A DNA stretch of 34,725 bases from Rhodobiaceae bacterium (lineage in GTDB: Bacteria > Pseudomonadota > Alphaproteobacteria > RS24): positions 1 through 34,725 of the forward strand of contig JAHEGN010000005.1 in NCBI GenBank assembly GCA_024645085.1. The letters run 5' to 3'. Below, piece after piece: positions 1 through 9,034 of this stretch. A program made the translations under genes and the position numbers. Each line of letters opens with the position of its first letter. Within the stretch, counting starts at the first letter, position 1. A model generated the notes under the pieces. It saw only the letters and a program-made list of their open reading frames with translations, was not told the origin of the DNA and did no database searches.

Positions 1-22
1 TTTATGCACCATTGTCTGCTGT

Positions 23-49
23 TTGACAAGCCTGTTTCCATACTATATC
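23..49 (+). promoter_or_regulatory. possible sigma-70 promoter for the ybbN operon
   Basis: A perfect -35 hexamer TTGACA lies at 23-28 and a -10-like TATATC at 44-49. The 15-base spacer is shorter than the ideal 17, so the -10 assignment is uncertain. No gene is visible in bases 1-127, and this is the only promoter-like pair ahead of the first gene. Confidence 0.4.
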
Positions 50-127
50 GCAGCAAAAACCAGTTAAAGCGCGTCTGGGGTTGGCAATTGGCTTGAAAGA
101 CACCATGTTAGGTCAAAGGAAGTATCA

Positions 128-1075
128 ATGAGCAATAATCTTGACGATATCATGGCTGCCAATGGCGCGGGTGAAGCCGCTACAACTGGCGCTGCCGCTG
201 ACATTTTGGATGTGACAACAGAGAATTTTATGGCCGAGGTCATCGAAGCCTCGAAAAGCCAGCTGGTGTTGCTTGACCTCTGGGCCCCTTGGTGCGGCCC
301 GTGCAAGCAATTGACCCCGGTGTTGGAAAAAGTAATTGGCCTGTCGCAAGGTCAGGTGCGCTTGGCGAAAATGAATATTGATGAGCACCCAGCGGTGGCG
401 CAGCAATTGCAAGTGCAGTCGATTCCGGCGGTTTTTGCTTTCAAAAACGGCCAGCCGGTTGACGGCTTTATGGGCGCCCTGCCAGAGAGCGAGGTCAAAG
501 CCTTTGTCGAAAAAAACCTTGGTGCCGAAATGGGGCCGTCGCCAGTTGACCAGCTGATGCAGGCGGCACAAGAAGCGTTGGCGCAAAATGATATTGCCAG
601 CGCCGGGCAAGCCTTTGCCAATATTCTGGGTATGGAGCCGACGCATGTCGGCGCTATTGCGGGGCTGGCGCAATGTCATTTGCAAATGGACAATTTACCC
701 GCGGCACAACAAGCCCTTGAGATGGCCCCGCCGACCAGCAATGACCCAGATATTTTGGCCGCTCGGGCGGCGCTGGCGCTGGCTGAAAAAATGGCCGACA
801 AAGCGGCCGAGCTGGTCGATGATAGCGCGCTTCTGGCGGCGCTCGAGGCCGATGCCAATAATCATCAGGCGCGGTTTGACTTGGCGCTGGCCTATCACGG
901 GGCGGGACGTCGCGAAGAAGCGATTGCCGCTTTGTTAGAAATTATCGCCCGTAATCGCGATTGGGATGATAATGCCGCGCGTCGCCAATTATTAGAATTC
1001 TTTGACGCCTATGGCGCCGCTGATGAAGCTGTCGTCGCCGGGCGGCGGCAATTATCATCTTTATTATTTAGCTAG
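128..1075 (+). CDS. ybbN: CnoX/YbbN-type thioredoxin-TPR co-chaperone
   Basis: Predicted cytoplasmic chaperedoxin of 315 residues. Residues 27-135 form a thioredoxin domain with an intact active site WCGPC at 55-59 and the cis-proline of the SIP motif at P100. The rest is helical TPR-like repeats rich in Ala and Leu. In this family the TPR part binds unfolded clients and the thioredoxin part protects or repairs their cysteines. The E. coli protein lacks the first catalytic Cys, whereas alphaproteobacterial members such as Caulobacter CnoX keep CGPC, as here. The start is chosen because AAGGAAG lies just upstream of ATG 128. The next gene starts 7 bases after the stop, so co-transcription with the Lon-N and Trm112-like genes is likely. 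Function is assigned from domain order; confidence is high. Confidence 0.9.
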   Translation: MSNNLDDIMAANGAGEAATTGAAADILDVTTENFMAEVIEASKSQLVLLDLWAPWCGPCKQLTPVLEKVIGLSQGQVRLAKMNIDEHPAVAQQLQVQSIPAVFAFKNGQPVDGFMGALPESEVKAFVEKNLGAEMGPSPVDQLMQAAQEALAQNDIASAGQAFANILGMEPTHVGAIAGLAQCHLQMDNLPAAQQALEMAPPTSNDPDILAARAALALAEKMADKAAELVDDSALLAALEADANNHQARFDLALAYHGAGRREEAIAALLEIIARNRDWDDNAARRQLLEFFDAYGAADEAVVAGRRQLSSLLFS

Positions 1076-1082
1076 GAAGTCC

Positions 1083-1763
1083 ATGAGCCAGAAATTCAAA
1101 TCCATTGATGAGCTACCAGCCACAATTCCGGTGTTTCCGCTCGAAGGCGTGCTATTGCTGCCGCGCGGACAATTGCCGCTGAATATTTTTGAGCCGCGCT
1201 ATTTGAAAATGTTCGAAGACAGTCTGGCCCACGGTCGCTTTCTCGGCATTATTCAACCGGCGCCGCCAAAGACAGTGGAAGAAGCCAGCGGCCCGGCAAA
1301 ATTAATGCAGACCGGTTGCTTGGGTCGCATCACGTCGTTTAGCGAAACCGATGATGGCCGCATGGTGGTAAGCTTAACCGGTATTTGCCGCTTCAATGTT
1401 GAAGAAGAATTGCCGGTGACCACGGCCTATCGGCAAGTGCGGACCAATTACCGGCCGTTTGATAGCGATCTGATTGCTGATATTGGCGCCCTTGATGTCG
1501 ACCGCGATAGTTTGCTGGATGTCGTGCGCCGCTATCTCGACGCCAATGGTATGACCGCCGATTGGGATGGGATTGAGCAATCAGGCAATGAGGCTTTGGT
1601 CAATTCGCTGTCCATCATCAGCCCCTATGGGCCGCAGGAAAAACAGGCGTTGCTGGAAGCCGATAGTCTAGCCCAGCGGGCCGATATTTTGATTGCTTTG
1701 ACCGAAATGGTGTTGGCGCAAATGGCCTCAGCCAATGGCAGCAATGATAATGCAATGCAATAG
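1083..1763 (+). CDS. LON-substrate-binding-domain protein (no protease domain)
   Basis: This 226-residue protein matches the N-terminal domain of Lon protease, with the opening pattern [13 protein letters not shown] and then [11 protein letters not shown] near residues 15-45. The AAA+ and Ser-Lys protease domains of full Lon are absent. Stand-alone proteins of this family (about 200-230 residues) are common in alphaproteobacteria and often follow ybbN, but their biochemical role is not settled; client binding is an inference. ATG 1083 is preferred over an in-frame ATG at 1002 because AGGAAG (1074-1079) precedes it and the longer form would overlap ybbN. The downstream gene starts within 9 bases. 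Confidence 0.88.
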   Translation: MSQKFKSIDELPATIPVFPLEGVLLLPRGQLPLNIFEPRYLKMFEDSLAHGRFLGIIQPAPPKTVEEASGPAKLMQTGCLGRITSFSETDDGRMVVSLTGICRFNVEEELPVTTAYRQVRTNYRPFDSDLIADIGALDVDRDSLLDVVRRYLDANGMTADWDGIEQSGNEALVNSLSIISPYGPQEKQALLEADSLAQRADILIALTEMVLAQMASANGSNDNAMQ

Positions 1764-1771
1764 GAATGAAA

Positions 1772-1984
1772 ATGACATCGCAAGAAAATACGACGGATAG
1801 TCAAGAGCCCTTGTGGCCAGACGCGCATTTGCTGGAGCTCTTGGTGTGTCCGGTTAGTCGCGGGCCGCTGACCCTTGACAAGACGACCAGCGAATTAATC
1901 TCCAAGGACGCCGGGCTGGCTTATCCTGTGCGCGACGGCATTCCGATTATGTTGCCGGAAGAAGCGCGCAAGCTCGAAGGATAA
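1772..1984 (+). CDS. Trm112/YcaR-like small protein (UPF0434)
   Basis: A 70-residue protein containing [14 protein letters not shown], then [18 protein letters not shown], the signature of the bacterial YcaR/Trm112 family. Eukaryotic Trm112 activates methyltransferases; the bacterial role is poorly defined. The usual second Cys of the CPxC zinc knuckle is Ser here (CPVS), so metal binding is doubtful. ATG 1766 also exists, but AGGA (1762-1765) would then touch the start codon; with ATG 1772 the spacing is 6 bases, so the later start is chosen. It is third in the ybbN operon and its stop abuts the convergent ubiH-like gene. Confidence 0.85.
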   Translation: MTSQENTTDSQEPLWPDAHLLELLVCPVSRGPLTLDKTTSELISKDAGLAYPVRDGIPIMLPEEARKLEG

Positions 1985-3235
1985 TTAATCGGTAAAATTT
2001 TCGCCGCGCATGAGGCGTGGCGGCGGGCTGGTGCCATAATCGGCTTGTCCGGCGAAAGCGCTGCGCAATTGCGGAAACCGGCGCACCAAACCATCACTCA
2101 CCCCAAGCCCAAGACTGGCCAAACCGCTCAACAGGCTGTGACCAGTGGAAAAAATCCGGTTTAAGCCATCGGTGGCGGCGACGGTCAGACCGGCATCGCT
2201 GCGGCGGCGGGTTTGATAGCTCTGTAAAATAGTAAAATCATCGCTGGCCAATCCCAAGCTTCGGCCATGGTGCAGACAATCGGCCAATTCGGCAATATCG
2301 CGCAGGGTCAGGTTAAAGCCCTGACCGGCCAGCGGGTGAATAATATGCGCCGCATCGCCAATAAGCACATGCCCCGGCCCCACGAAATCATGCGCTAAAT
2401 GCAGCAAAAGCGGCTGCTTGGCGGGTTTTCCGACAATCTCAAGCGGGCCAAAGAAGTCTGCCGTCGCGCGGCTCAATTCGTGGTTGAAAATAGCCGTATC
2501 AGCCTTGGCCAAAGCCTGCCCACGCGGCTTTGGTAGCGACCAAATGAGAGCCAAACGGTGCGCATCGGCCAAGGGTAAAAGCGCCAATGGCCCCTCAGCG
2601 GTGAAAATTTGCTGTGCCATATGGCCGTGCGGCTGCTGGCTGGCGATTTCAGCGGTAATCGCCAGCGCTTGATAATCTGCCTGATGGGCGGCGGCGGCGT
2701 CGCGCCAAGGCCGCGCCGCGCGGGTGGCGTCGACCAAAAGTCCGCAAGACCGCTGGTCGCCATTTTCAAGCTCTATGGTTTTGTTGCCCGGGTCATGGCT
2801 GGTAATCACATCCGGTAACAGCGTGATGTGTTGGCTGGCCGCAAAGCTGGCGTCGATCGCCCGGCTAAGGCTGGCCAAGCTGACAATATGCGCCATCACA
2901 TCAACCGCCGCGGCGTCACCGCTTGGATTATGGGCAAAGCCCAAAGAATGCGGCAGTAAGGCCGATTGCCGCTGCGGCTTTTGCCCATGCACAATAAGAT
3001 TTGTAACGGCGGTGCTGGGCAGGTCTAAATGCGCCCAAACACCCAAGGTTTCGAGCATTAAACGGGCGGCTGGGCTGAGCGCCAGCACATTTTGCCAATC
3101 CGGCATATCGGCCAGCGGCCGTGGCGGCTCGATTTGCACGCGAAACCCTGCCGCCGCCAACGCAAGGGCGGCGACTTTGGCGCCATTACCTTGTCCGGCA
3201 ATGATAAGAGCTGGGGTTGTCTGCTGTGTCTTCAT
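1985..3235 (-). CDS. UbiH/UbiF/COQ6-family FAD hydroxylase, divergent
   Basis: A 416-residue flavoprotein monooxygenase-like protein. The N-terminal dinucleotide-binding loop AGQGNGAK (13-20) and the FAD-ribityl motif GDAAHIIHPLAGQGFNL (293-309) place it in the ubiquinone-biosynthesis hydroxylase family, which hydroxylates the quinone ring at the membrane. The middle DG motif that contacts FAD and NAD(P)H is degenerate: the expected GADG region reads LLVDATRAARP (167-177). The first glycine motif is also a variant. It may therefore be a ring hydroxylase with unusual specificity. ATG 3235 is chosen over an upstream TTG at 3277 because homology begins at once after it. No strong ribosome-binding site is visible. 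It is convergent with the Trm112-like gene with no gap. Confidence 0.8.
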   Translation of the reverse strand: MKTQQTTPALIIAGQGNGAKVAALALAAAGFRVQIEPPRPLADMPDWQNVLALSPAARLMLETLGVWAHLDLPSTAVTNLIVHGQKPQRQSALLPHSLGFAHNPSGDAAAVDVMAHIVSLASLSRAIDASFAASQHITLLPDVITSHDPGNKTIELENGDQRSCGLLVDATRAARPWRDAAAAHQADYQALAITAEIASQQPHGHMAQQIFTAEGPLALLPLADAHRLALIWSLPKPRGQALAKADTAIFNHELSRATADFFGPLEIVGKPAKQPLLLHLAHDFVGPGHVLIGDAAHIIHPLAGQGFNLTLRDIAELADCLHHGRSLGLASDDFTILQSYQTRRRSDAGLTVAATDGLNRIFSTGHSLLSGLASLGLGVSDGLVRRFPQLRSAFAGQADYGTSPPPRLMRGENFTD

Positions 3236-3307
3236 GGGCCGACACTGCCTTAATATTTCTAACCCGTCTAGACCCAAGCGCGCTGCGGCGGCTGATTAAG
3301 CAAAAAT

Positions 3308-3324
3308 TGCACAAATATTGTGCA
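3308..3324. promoter_or_regulatory. NtrC (NRI) binding site, enhancer of amt
   Basis: TGCAC-AAATATT-GTGCA is a 17-base inverted repeat with seven-base arms that fits the NtrC consensus (TGCAC, 7 bases, GTGCA). It sits about 140 bases upstream of the predicted sigma-54 start point, a usual enhancer distance. Identification is by consensus match plus context. Confidence 0.75.
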
Positions 3325-3435
3325 CAAACATTGGGGCCGATTAACAAACAGGCATATTTGCCAATTTCATGGCGCCCTTGCTGTGGCGCGGCGTGAAAAA
3401 TGACGCAAGCCGGCCGGTTGTGGTTAAGGCAATTG

Positions 3436-3451
3436 TGGCACGTAACTTGCA
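3436..3451 (+). promoter_or_regulatory. sigma-54 (RpoN) promoter of amt
   Basis: TGGCACG-TAAC-TTGCA is an exact match to the sigma-54 core consensus, with GG (3437-3438) and GC (3449-3450) exactly 10 bases apart. Transcription should begin near 3462. That excludes the upstream in-frame ATG at 3400 as the amt start and supports ATG 3481. With the NtrC site at 3308 this predicts induction under nitrogen limitation. Confidence 0.88.
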
Positions 3452-3480
3452 TATCTTTATTTTTTGTAATGGGGGTTCAA

Positions 3481-4701
3481 ATGACACATACATTAGTAGG
3501 CGGCGACGTCTTTTTCATTCTCATGGGTGCCATTCTGGTTTTTGCCATGCACGCGGGCTTTGCGTTTCTCGAAGTCGGCACGGTGCGCAGCAAAAACCAA
3601 GTCAATGCGATGGTCAAAATCATTTCCGATTTTGGCGTCTCGACTGTGGCTTATTTCTTTGTCGGTTATTCGGTTGCCTATGGCGTTGACTTTTTATCGT
3701 CGGCCAGTGTGATCAGCGGCGCCGCCGGTGGCGAAACATATGGCCCGCAAGGTATTTCGCTGATTAAATTCTTTTTCTTGCTGACTTTTGCTGCGGCCAT
3801 TCCGGCGATTATTTCCGGTGGCATTGCCGAGCGCGTGCGCTTCGGCCCGCAATTGCTAGCCTCGGCTGTGATTGTCGGTTTGGTTTATCCATTTTTTGAA
3901 GGCATTGTGTGGAACGGCAATTTTGGTTTCCAAAGCTGGTTGGAAGAAAGCTTCGGCGCCAGCTTCCATGATTTCGCCGGTTCCGTGGTGGTGCACGGTG
4001 TTGGCGGCTGGTTGGCCCTGTCAGCTGTTGTAATGCTCGGCGCCCGCCTCGGACGTTATGGCCCCCGTGGTTCGGCTTTCCCGCCATCGTCTATTCCATG
4101 GTTGTCATTGGGCAGCTGGCTCCTGTGTATTGGCTGGTTCGGTTTCAATGTGGTCAGTGCGCAATCGCTCGAAGGTGTCTCTGGCCTGGTCGCGGTCAAC
4201 TCTTTGATGGCGATGGTTGGCGGGCTTTTGGCGGCACTGTTGTTCGGTAAGTCTGACCCGGGCTTTGTGCACAATGGTGCTTTGGCAGGATTGGTTGCGG
4301 TCTGCGCCGGCTCTGATGTGATGCACCCAATTGGTGCCCTGGTCACCGGTGCCATTGCGGGTATTTTATTCGTCTATCTGTTCATCTATTGCCAAGAAAA
4401 ACTGAAAGTTGATGACGTGTTGGGTGTCTGGCCGCTGCATGGTTTGGCCGGTGCTTGGGGTGGCATTGCTTGTGGTATTTTCGGCCAACAGGCGCTCGGC
4501 GGTCTGGGCGGCGTTAGCTTGACCAGTCAAATTATTGGCACGGTGGCCGGTTGTGGCTTTGCGGCGATAAGCGGGCTGATTATCTATGGCCTGCTGAAAC
4601 GCACAATTGGTATTCGCCTGAGCGAAGAAGAAGAGCGTCAAGGCGCAGATTTATCAATCCACAAAATTGCCGCCAATCCAGAAACCGGTTTGGGTGGTTG
4701 A
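3481..4701 (+). CDS. amt: Amt/MEP/Rh-family ammonium transporter
   Basis: A 406-residue inner-membrane channel with about eleven hydrophobic segments. Conserved pore residues are visible: D164 in HDFAGS, the first pore His H172 in VVHGVGGW, and the second H320 in WPLHGLAGAWG, equivalent to D160, H168 and H318 of E. coli AmtB. It conducts ammonium/ammonia inward. No cleavable leader is needed with this start. ATG 3481 is chosen because GGGGG (3471-3475) is correctly spaced and the sigma-54 transcript starts near 3462; ATG 3469 is the only other option inside the transcript. Unlike many amt genes it has no glnK (PII) gene directly beside it, so the PII partner must be elsewhere or outside the window. 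A terminator-like hairpin follows at 4769. Confidence 0.93.
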   Translation: MTHTLVGGDVFFILMGAILVFAMHAGFAFLEVGTVRSKNQVNAMVKIISDFGVSTVAYFFVGYSVAYGVDFLSSASVISGAAGGETYGPQGISLIKFFFLLTFAAAIPAIISGGIAERVRFGPQLLASAVIVGLVYPFFEGIVWNGNFGFQSWLEESFGASFHDFAGSVVVHGVGGWLALSAVVMLGARLGRYGPRGSAFPPSSIPWLSLGSWLLCIGWFGFNVVSAQSLEGVSGLVAVNSLMAMVGGLLAALLFGKSDPGFVHNGALAGLVAVCAGSDVMHPIGALVTGAIAGILFVYLFIYCQEKLKVDDVLGVWPLHGLAGAWGGIACGIFGQQALGGLGGVSLTSQIIGTVAGCGFAAISGLIIYGLLKRTIGIRLSEEEERQGADLSIHKIAANPETGLGG

Positions 4702-4721
4702 GACAAAATGTGAATGCTGCT

Positions 4722-4750
4722 TTGACCGTGGCGCCAACTCCGCGTTAATG
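4722..4750 (+). promoter_or_regulatory. possible sigma-70 promoter for the dapC-ftsK operon
   Basis: TTGACC (4722-4727), a 17-base spacer, and TTAATG (4745-4750). A transcript from here would start near 4757 and run straight into the hairpin at 4769-4810 before reaching dapC, so it either reads through or is attenuated. Confidence 0.35.
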
Positions 4751-4768
4751 TAGGTCAGGCTGATTCGA

Positions 4769-4810
4769 TAAACCCGCGAGGGGCGTAAAGCCCTTTGCGG
4801 GTTTATTTTT
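4769..4810 (+). terminator. intrinsic terminator after amt, adjoining the dapC ribosome-binding site
   Basis: The arms TAAACCCGC (4769-4777) and GCGGGTTTA (4797-4805) pair perfectly, with an inner GGGC/GCCC stem, followed by five T (4806-4810). The dapC ribosome-binding site AGGAGA begins at the very next base (4811). It should end the amt transcript, and could act as an attenuator for dapC. Confidence 0.82.
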
Positions 4811-4821
4811 AGGAGACACAC

Positions 4822-6042
4822 ATGCCACACCGGCGAGCTGATGCCATGCCCCAATCCCCGTTTGCGCGGCTGCGTGGCTTATTGGACGCGCATCAACCGG
4901 GGCGTCCAGCAATATCGCTGGCCATTGGCGAGCCGCGTCATCCGGCGCCCGCCTTTGTTTTGCAAGCGCTGGCAGCCGAAACCGATAGCTATATGCGCTA
5001 TCCGCCGATCGCCGGCCTGCCGGCTTGGCGCGAGGCGGTGGCTGGCTGGTTGCACCGCCGGTTCGGCATTACCGCCGACAGTTTGGCTGAGGCGTCGCAA
5101 ATTTTGCCGCTCAACGGCACGCGCGAGGGCTTGTTTTTGGCCGCGCAATTGGCACCGCCGAAAGTCGATGGGCTGATGGCCATGCCCAATCCGTTTTACC
5201 AAGTCTATGCCAGTGCCGTTACCGCCGCTGGGGCGACGCCGGTTTATCTCGATGCCAGCGAAACGACCGGCTTTTTGCCGGACCTCGAGGCGCTTGATGA
5301 GGCTACATTGGTGCGCTTGCGGGCCTTATATTTATGTTCTCCGGCCAATCCGCAGGGCACGATTGCCGATCTTGATTATTTGCAAAAAGCCTATGATTTA
5401 GCCAAGCGCTATGGCTTTATTCTTTTGGTCGATGAGTGTTACGCGGAAATTTACGACCGCGCCTATGAGGCCACGCCGCCGCCGTCGATTTTGCAAATCA
5501 TGCAGCAGCAGCAAGATGCCGAAGCGCCGGTAATCGCGTTTCATTCTTTGTCTAAGCGCAGTAATTTGCCAGGCCTGCGCAGCGGCTTTTGCGCTGGAGG
5601 GGCTGCGTTGATGCAACAGTTTTTTGACCTGCGCATGATTGCCGCGCCGCAATCGCCAATTGCCGTGCAAAATGCCGCCGCCCTCGCATGGGCCGATGAC
5701 GCGCATGTCAGCGATAATCGGGCGCTCTATCAGCGAAAATTCGACGTGGCGGAAAACATATTTGCCAATTGGCCCGGTTTCTTCCGGCCGCCGGGCGGGT
5801 TTTTTCTTTGGTTGCCGGTCGACAATGGCGAGGCGGCGGCTTTGCAGCTGTGGCAGCAAGTGGGTCTTCGGGTTTTGCCCGGCGCCTATTTAACGCGGCC
5901 GAATGCCGACGGACACAATATTGGCGATGGCTATATTCGCATTGCGCTGGTCGGCGATTTGCAAGAAACCGAAACCGCGCTGAAAGATATTGCCGCGCAG
6001 CTCTCGCCGCCAATGGCTGATGTGCAAGAGGTGGCGTCATGA
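4822..6042 (+). CDS. dapC: succinyldiaminopimelate transaminase-like aminotransferase (DapC)
   Basis: A 406-residue class I/II PLP-dependent aminotransferase. The PLP lysine is K245 in [17 protein letters not shown]176 (SPANPQG) and D204 (VDECYAEIY) are the cofactor-binding residues. The opening [16 protein letters not shown] and [13 protein letters not shown] are characteristic of the DapC subgroup, which makes N-succinyl-LL-diaminopimelate for lysine and peptidoglycan. A different substrate within the aminotransferase fold cannot be excluded. The start at 4822 follows AGGAG (4811-4815) by 6 bases. The stop overlaps ftsK by 4 bases (ATGA), so the two are translationally coupled. Confidence 0.85.
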   Translation: MPHRRADAMPQSPFARLRGLLDAHQPGRPAISLAIGEPRHPAPAFVLQALAAETDSYMRYPPIAGLPAWREAVAGWLHRRFGITADSLAEASQILPLNGTREGLFLAAQLAPPKVDGLMAMPNPFYQVYASAVTAAGATPVYLDASETTGFLPDLEALDEATLVRLRALYLCSPANPQGTIADLDYLQKAYDLAKRYGFILLVDECYAEIYDRAYEATPPPSILQIMQQQQDAEAPVIAFHSLSKRSNLPGLRSGFCAGGAALMQQFFDLRMIAAPQSPIAVQNAAALAWADDAHVSDNRALYQRKFDVAENIFANWPGFFRPPGGFFLWLPVDNGEAAALQLWQQVGLRVLPGAYLTRPNADGHNIGDGYIRIALVGDLQETETALKDIAAQLSPPMADVQEVAS

Positions 6043-8411
6043 GTTGGCGCGATCGGGCAGATAAAGTGGGGCGCTTGCTCGGCCACCAAATTTCTGCCGG
6101 TGTGTCGAAATTGGCGGCCGTCGTCATGCTGGCGTTAATCGCGCTAATGGCCGGCGCTTTGATAAGCTTTAACCCAGCCGACCCGAGTTGGAACACCACG
6201 AGCCTTGATGCCACGCGCAATTGGCTGGGTGCGCCGGGGGCTATTTTTGCTGATGCGGTTTATCAGATCATGGGCCATGGCGTTTGGCTGGCGCTGTTGC
6301 CCATGCTGGCCTTTGCCCTGCGTCGTTTGCGGCGCCAGCCGGTCAGCCATCCGAATTGGCGGCTCATCGCTGGCGTCTTTGGGGTTTTATTGACCAGCAT
6401 GGCGCTGGCGATCTACGGCTTGGCGGCTTCGCCTTATGCACCATTTCCCGGCGGCGCCATTGGGCAGGAATTAGCCGAAGGTCTGGACGCGGTTTTGGGC
6501 GCCTGGTCGATTTATCCTAGCCGTGTCAGCGAACAATTGATTGCTGTCGCTTTGGCGTTGATAGGCTTGACCTTGGCGCTGATCTCGGCGGCATGGTTGC
6601 GCGCCAGCTTGGCTGCCATATGGCGCGGGCTACAAAACTTGCGCTATACGCGCCAAGCCATTCAGGCCATTAGCGGGTTGTTCGCGCGCGCCTCATGGGC
6701 GGCGCCGCTACAGCGTGTCGGGAAAATTTTACGCCTGCGCCGCCAGCCAGTTAGTGATGTTGAGGCGGCGGCAGATGAGCGCGCCGATGTGATGCCCGCT
6801 ACGCCATCACCAGCCGCCCCCTTGGCTGGGGTGACGGTCGAGGCGAAAAAGACAACACCGAAAGCCGGGCGCCGCGCCGCCCGCGAAGCGCAACCCAGCC
6901 TTGGTTTTGACTCCAACGGCAAATTTGAATTGCCGCCGCTGCGCCTGTTGAATGAAATTCGCGCCAAAAAGCCAGCCAATGTTTTGAGCAAAGATGCGCT
7001 GGAAGCCAATGCGCGTTTGCTGGAATCGGTTTTGGAAGATTTTGGGGTGCGCGGCACGGTCGGCAAAGTGCGCCCCGGCCCGGTGGTGACCCTTTATGAA
7101 TTAGAACCAGCCGCCGGCGTGCGCTCCTCGCGGGTGGTCGGCCTGTCTGATGATATTGCCCGCTCAATGAGTGCGGTGAGCTGCCGGGTGGCGCCGGTAC
7201 CAGGGGCCAATGTCATTGGTATTGAATTGCCAAATGCGACGCGTGAGATTGTGTCTTTGCGCGAGCTTCTGGCCAGTGCCGATTTTGAAAGCGGCAAGAG
7301 CAAATTGACCATGGCGCTGGGCAAAGATATTGGCGGCGGGCCGGTGATGGCTGATCTAACAAAAATGCCTCACCTTTTGGTCGCTGGCACCACGGGCTCT
7401 GGTAAGTCAGTGGGCATTAATACGATGATCTTATCTCTGCTCTATCGGATGACGCCGGATCAATGCCGGTTGATTTTGGTCGATCCGAAAATGTTGGAAT
7501 TGTCAGTTTATGACGGCATTCCGCATTTATTGGCGCCAGTGGTGACCGAGCCCAAAAAAGCCGTGGTGGCGCTGAAATGGGTGGTTCAGGAAATGGAAAA
7601 CCGCTATCGCAAAATGGCCAAAATTGGCGTGCGTAATATTGAAGGCTTTAACGAGCGCATGGCCGAGGCGCAGCGTTCGGGTGAGACATTGAGCCGTCGT
7701 GTGCAAACCGGTTTTGACCCCGATAGCGGGGCGCCGATGTTTGAAGAAGAAATTGTTGAAACCGAAGTGCTGCCTTTCATTGTGGTGGTGATTGATGAAA
7801 TGGCTGATTTGATGATGGTCGCCGGTAAAGATATTGAAGCAGCGGTGCAGCGCTTGGCGCAAATGGCGCGGGCCGCTGGCGTGCATTTGATTACCGCAAC
7901 CCAGCGCCCATCGGTCGATGTGATTACCGGCACGATTAAGGCCAATTTTCCAAGTCGGATTTCGTTTCAAGTGACGTCGAAAATCGACAGCCGCACGGTG
8001 CTCGGCGAACAAGGCTCGGAGCAATTATTGGGACAGGGCGATATGTTGTTCATGGGCGGCGGCGGGCGGATCCAACGTGTGCATGGGCCGTTTGTATCTG
8101 ATGAAGAAGTCGAAAAAGTCGTCAGCTTTTTGAAAAAACAAGCGGCGCCAAATTATATTGAACAAGTCACCGAAGCGCCGCCCGAGGAGATTGCTGATTT
8201 GCTTGGCGGCGGTGGTGAGAGCGATAGTCTTTATGATCAAGCGGTGGCGATTGTTACCCGCGATGGCCGCGCTTCAACCAGTTATGTCCAGCGTCGTTTG
8301 CAAATTGGCTATAATCGCGCTGCGCGGCTAATTGAGCAAATGGAAGAACAGGGCGTTATCAGCCCGCCCAACCATGCTGGCAAGCGCGAGATTTTGGCAG
8401 GCAAACATTGA
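6039..8411 (+). CDS. ftsK: DNA translocase FtsK
   Basis: A 790-residue septal DNA pump that clears chromosome ends and triggers dimer resolution at division. Several hydrophobic membrane segments occupy about residues 20-190, a short variable linker follows (about 230-300), then the RecA-like motor with Walker A GTTGSGKS (450-457) and Walker [12 protein letters not shown] (near 585). The C-terminal gamma winged helix (about 725-785, [20 protein letters not shown]) reads polar DNA signals. It is much shorter than E. coli FtsK because the linker is short, which is usual for alphaproteobacteria. Start ATG 6039 overlaps the dapC stop; its own stop overlaps lolA. Confidence 0.95.
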   Translation: MSWRDRADKVGRLLGHQISAGVSKLAAVVMLALIALMAGALISFNPADPSWNTTSLDATRNWLGAPGAIFADAVYQIMGHGVWLALLPMLAFALRRLRRQPVSHPNWRLIAGVFGVLLTSMALAIYGLAASPYAPFPGGAIGQELAEGLDAVLGAWSIYPSRVSEQLIAVALALIGLTLALISAAWLRASLAAIWRGLQNLRYTRQAIQAISGLFARASWAAPLQRVGKILRLRRQPVSDVEAAADERADVMPATPSPAAPLAGVTVEAKKTTPKAGRRAAREAQPSLGFDSNGKFELPPLRLLNEIRAKKPANVLSKDALEANARLLESVLEDFGVRGTVGKVRPGPVVTLYELEPAAGVRSSRVVGLSDDIARSMSAVSCRVAPVPGANVIGIELPNATREIVSLRELLASADFESGKSKLTMALGKDIGGGPVMADLTKMPHLLVAGTTGSGKSVGINTMILSLLYRMTPDQCRLILVDPKMLELSVYDGIPHLLAPVVTEPKKAVVALKWVVQEMENRYRKMAKIGVRNIEGFNERMAEAQRSGETLSRRVQTGFDPDSGAPMFEEEIVETEVLPFIVVVIDEMADLMMVAGKDIEAAVQRLAQMARAAGVHLITATQRPSVDVITGTIKANFPSRISFQVTSKIDSRTVLGEQGSEQLLGQGDMLFMGGGGRIQRVHGPFVSDEEVEKVVSFLKKQAAPNYIEQVTEAPPEEIADLLGGGGESDSLYDQAVAIVTRDGRASTSYVQRRLQIGYNRAARLIEQMEEQGVISPPNHAGKREILAGKH

Positions 8412-9034
8412 TTTCTTTTAACCGTTTTTTCGGCCAGCTCAGCGCCATATTGATGGTCGTGTCTGGGCTCATTATCGGCCCAGCCCAAGCAGCTGAGCCA
8501 CAACCTGAACTCAGCCTAACGCAATTGCGCCAAGCGCTGTTGGCGCTACCGCCGCAGACTGGCCGATTTTTACAACGCGCGCCCAATGGCGGGCTGTTGC
8601 GCGGCACATTCGCCCTCGCCCTGCCCGATAAAATGCGTTTTGCCTATGAGGGCGAGGCGCAAAGCATCATCACCGTGTCGGGGCCATGGATTAGCGTGCA
8701 AGAGGCGCCGGGCGCTGAGGCCAATCGTTTTCCGGTTTCGGCGACGCCGCTGCAGCTGATGCGTGAGGTCTGGGACAAGCCGATTTCACCGGCCAATGTG
8801 AAAGATATTTTAATTGAGAGTGGTCGCGCCGAAGTGACATTGGTCGATGGCGATGATGGCGAGACCGCAGGTTTGATGACGCTGGTTTTTGACCACCCGA
8901 AAATGCGATTGCGCGGCTGGCAAATTACCGACGCGCAAAATTTGGTGACACAATTTGCCCTCACTGAGGTGCGTGTGGTCGATACTCTGCCTAATTCAAG
9001 GTTTTTTGTGCAAGAAGATGAAAGTGATGAGTAG
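8408..9034 (+). CDS. lolA: LolA-like outer-membrane lipoprotein carrier
   Basis: A 208-residue exported protein of the LolA family, which carries lipoproteins across the periplasm. A signal peptide (hydrophobic core about residues 10-25, cleavage after PAQA) precedes the mature part. The order [17 protein letters not shown], then [10 protein letters not shown] and [19 protein letters not shown], follows the family. The start is an unusual TTG at 8408 overlapping the ftsK stop (TTGA) and preceded by GGCAGG; the alternative ATG at 8453 would leave a shorter, uncharged signal sequence. The gene lies between ftsK and xthA, a common alphaproteobacterial arrangement. Confidence 0.82.
   Translation: MISFNRFFGQLSAILMVVSGLIIGPAQAAEPQPELSLTQLRQALLALPPQTGRFLQRAPNGGLLRGTFALALPDKMRFAYEGEAQSIITVSGPWISVQEAPGAEANRFPVSATPLQLMREVWDKPISPANVKDILIESGRAEVTLVDGDDGETAGLMTLVFDHPKMRLRGWQITDAQNLVTQFALTEVRVVDTLPNSRFFVQEDESDE

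Noticed and set aside
125..685. Long minus-strand open frame opposite ybbN
   Set aside because: It is antisense to a protein with clear thioredoxin motifs, has no ribosome-binding site and no recognisable domain.
3400..3480. N-terminal extension of the ammonium transporter starting at ATG 3400
   Set aside because: The sigma-54 promoter at 3436-3451 lies inside it, so this segment would not be in the transcript; no ribosome-binding site precedes 3400.
7527..8024. Minus-strand open frame inside ftsK
   Set aside because: Shadow of the ftsK motor domain; its His-rich composition is a by-product of the codon pattern on the other strand.
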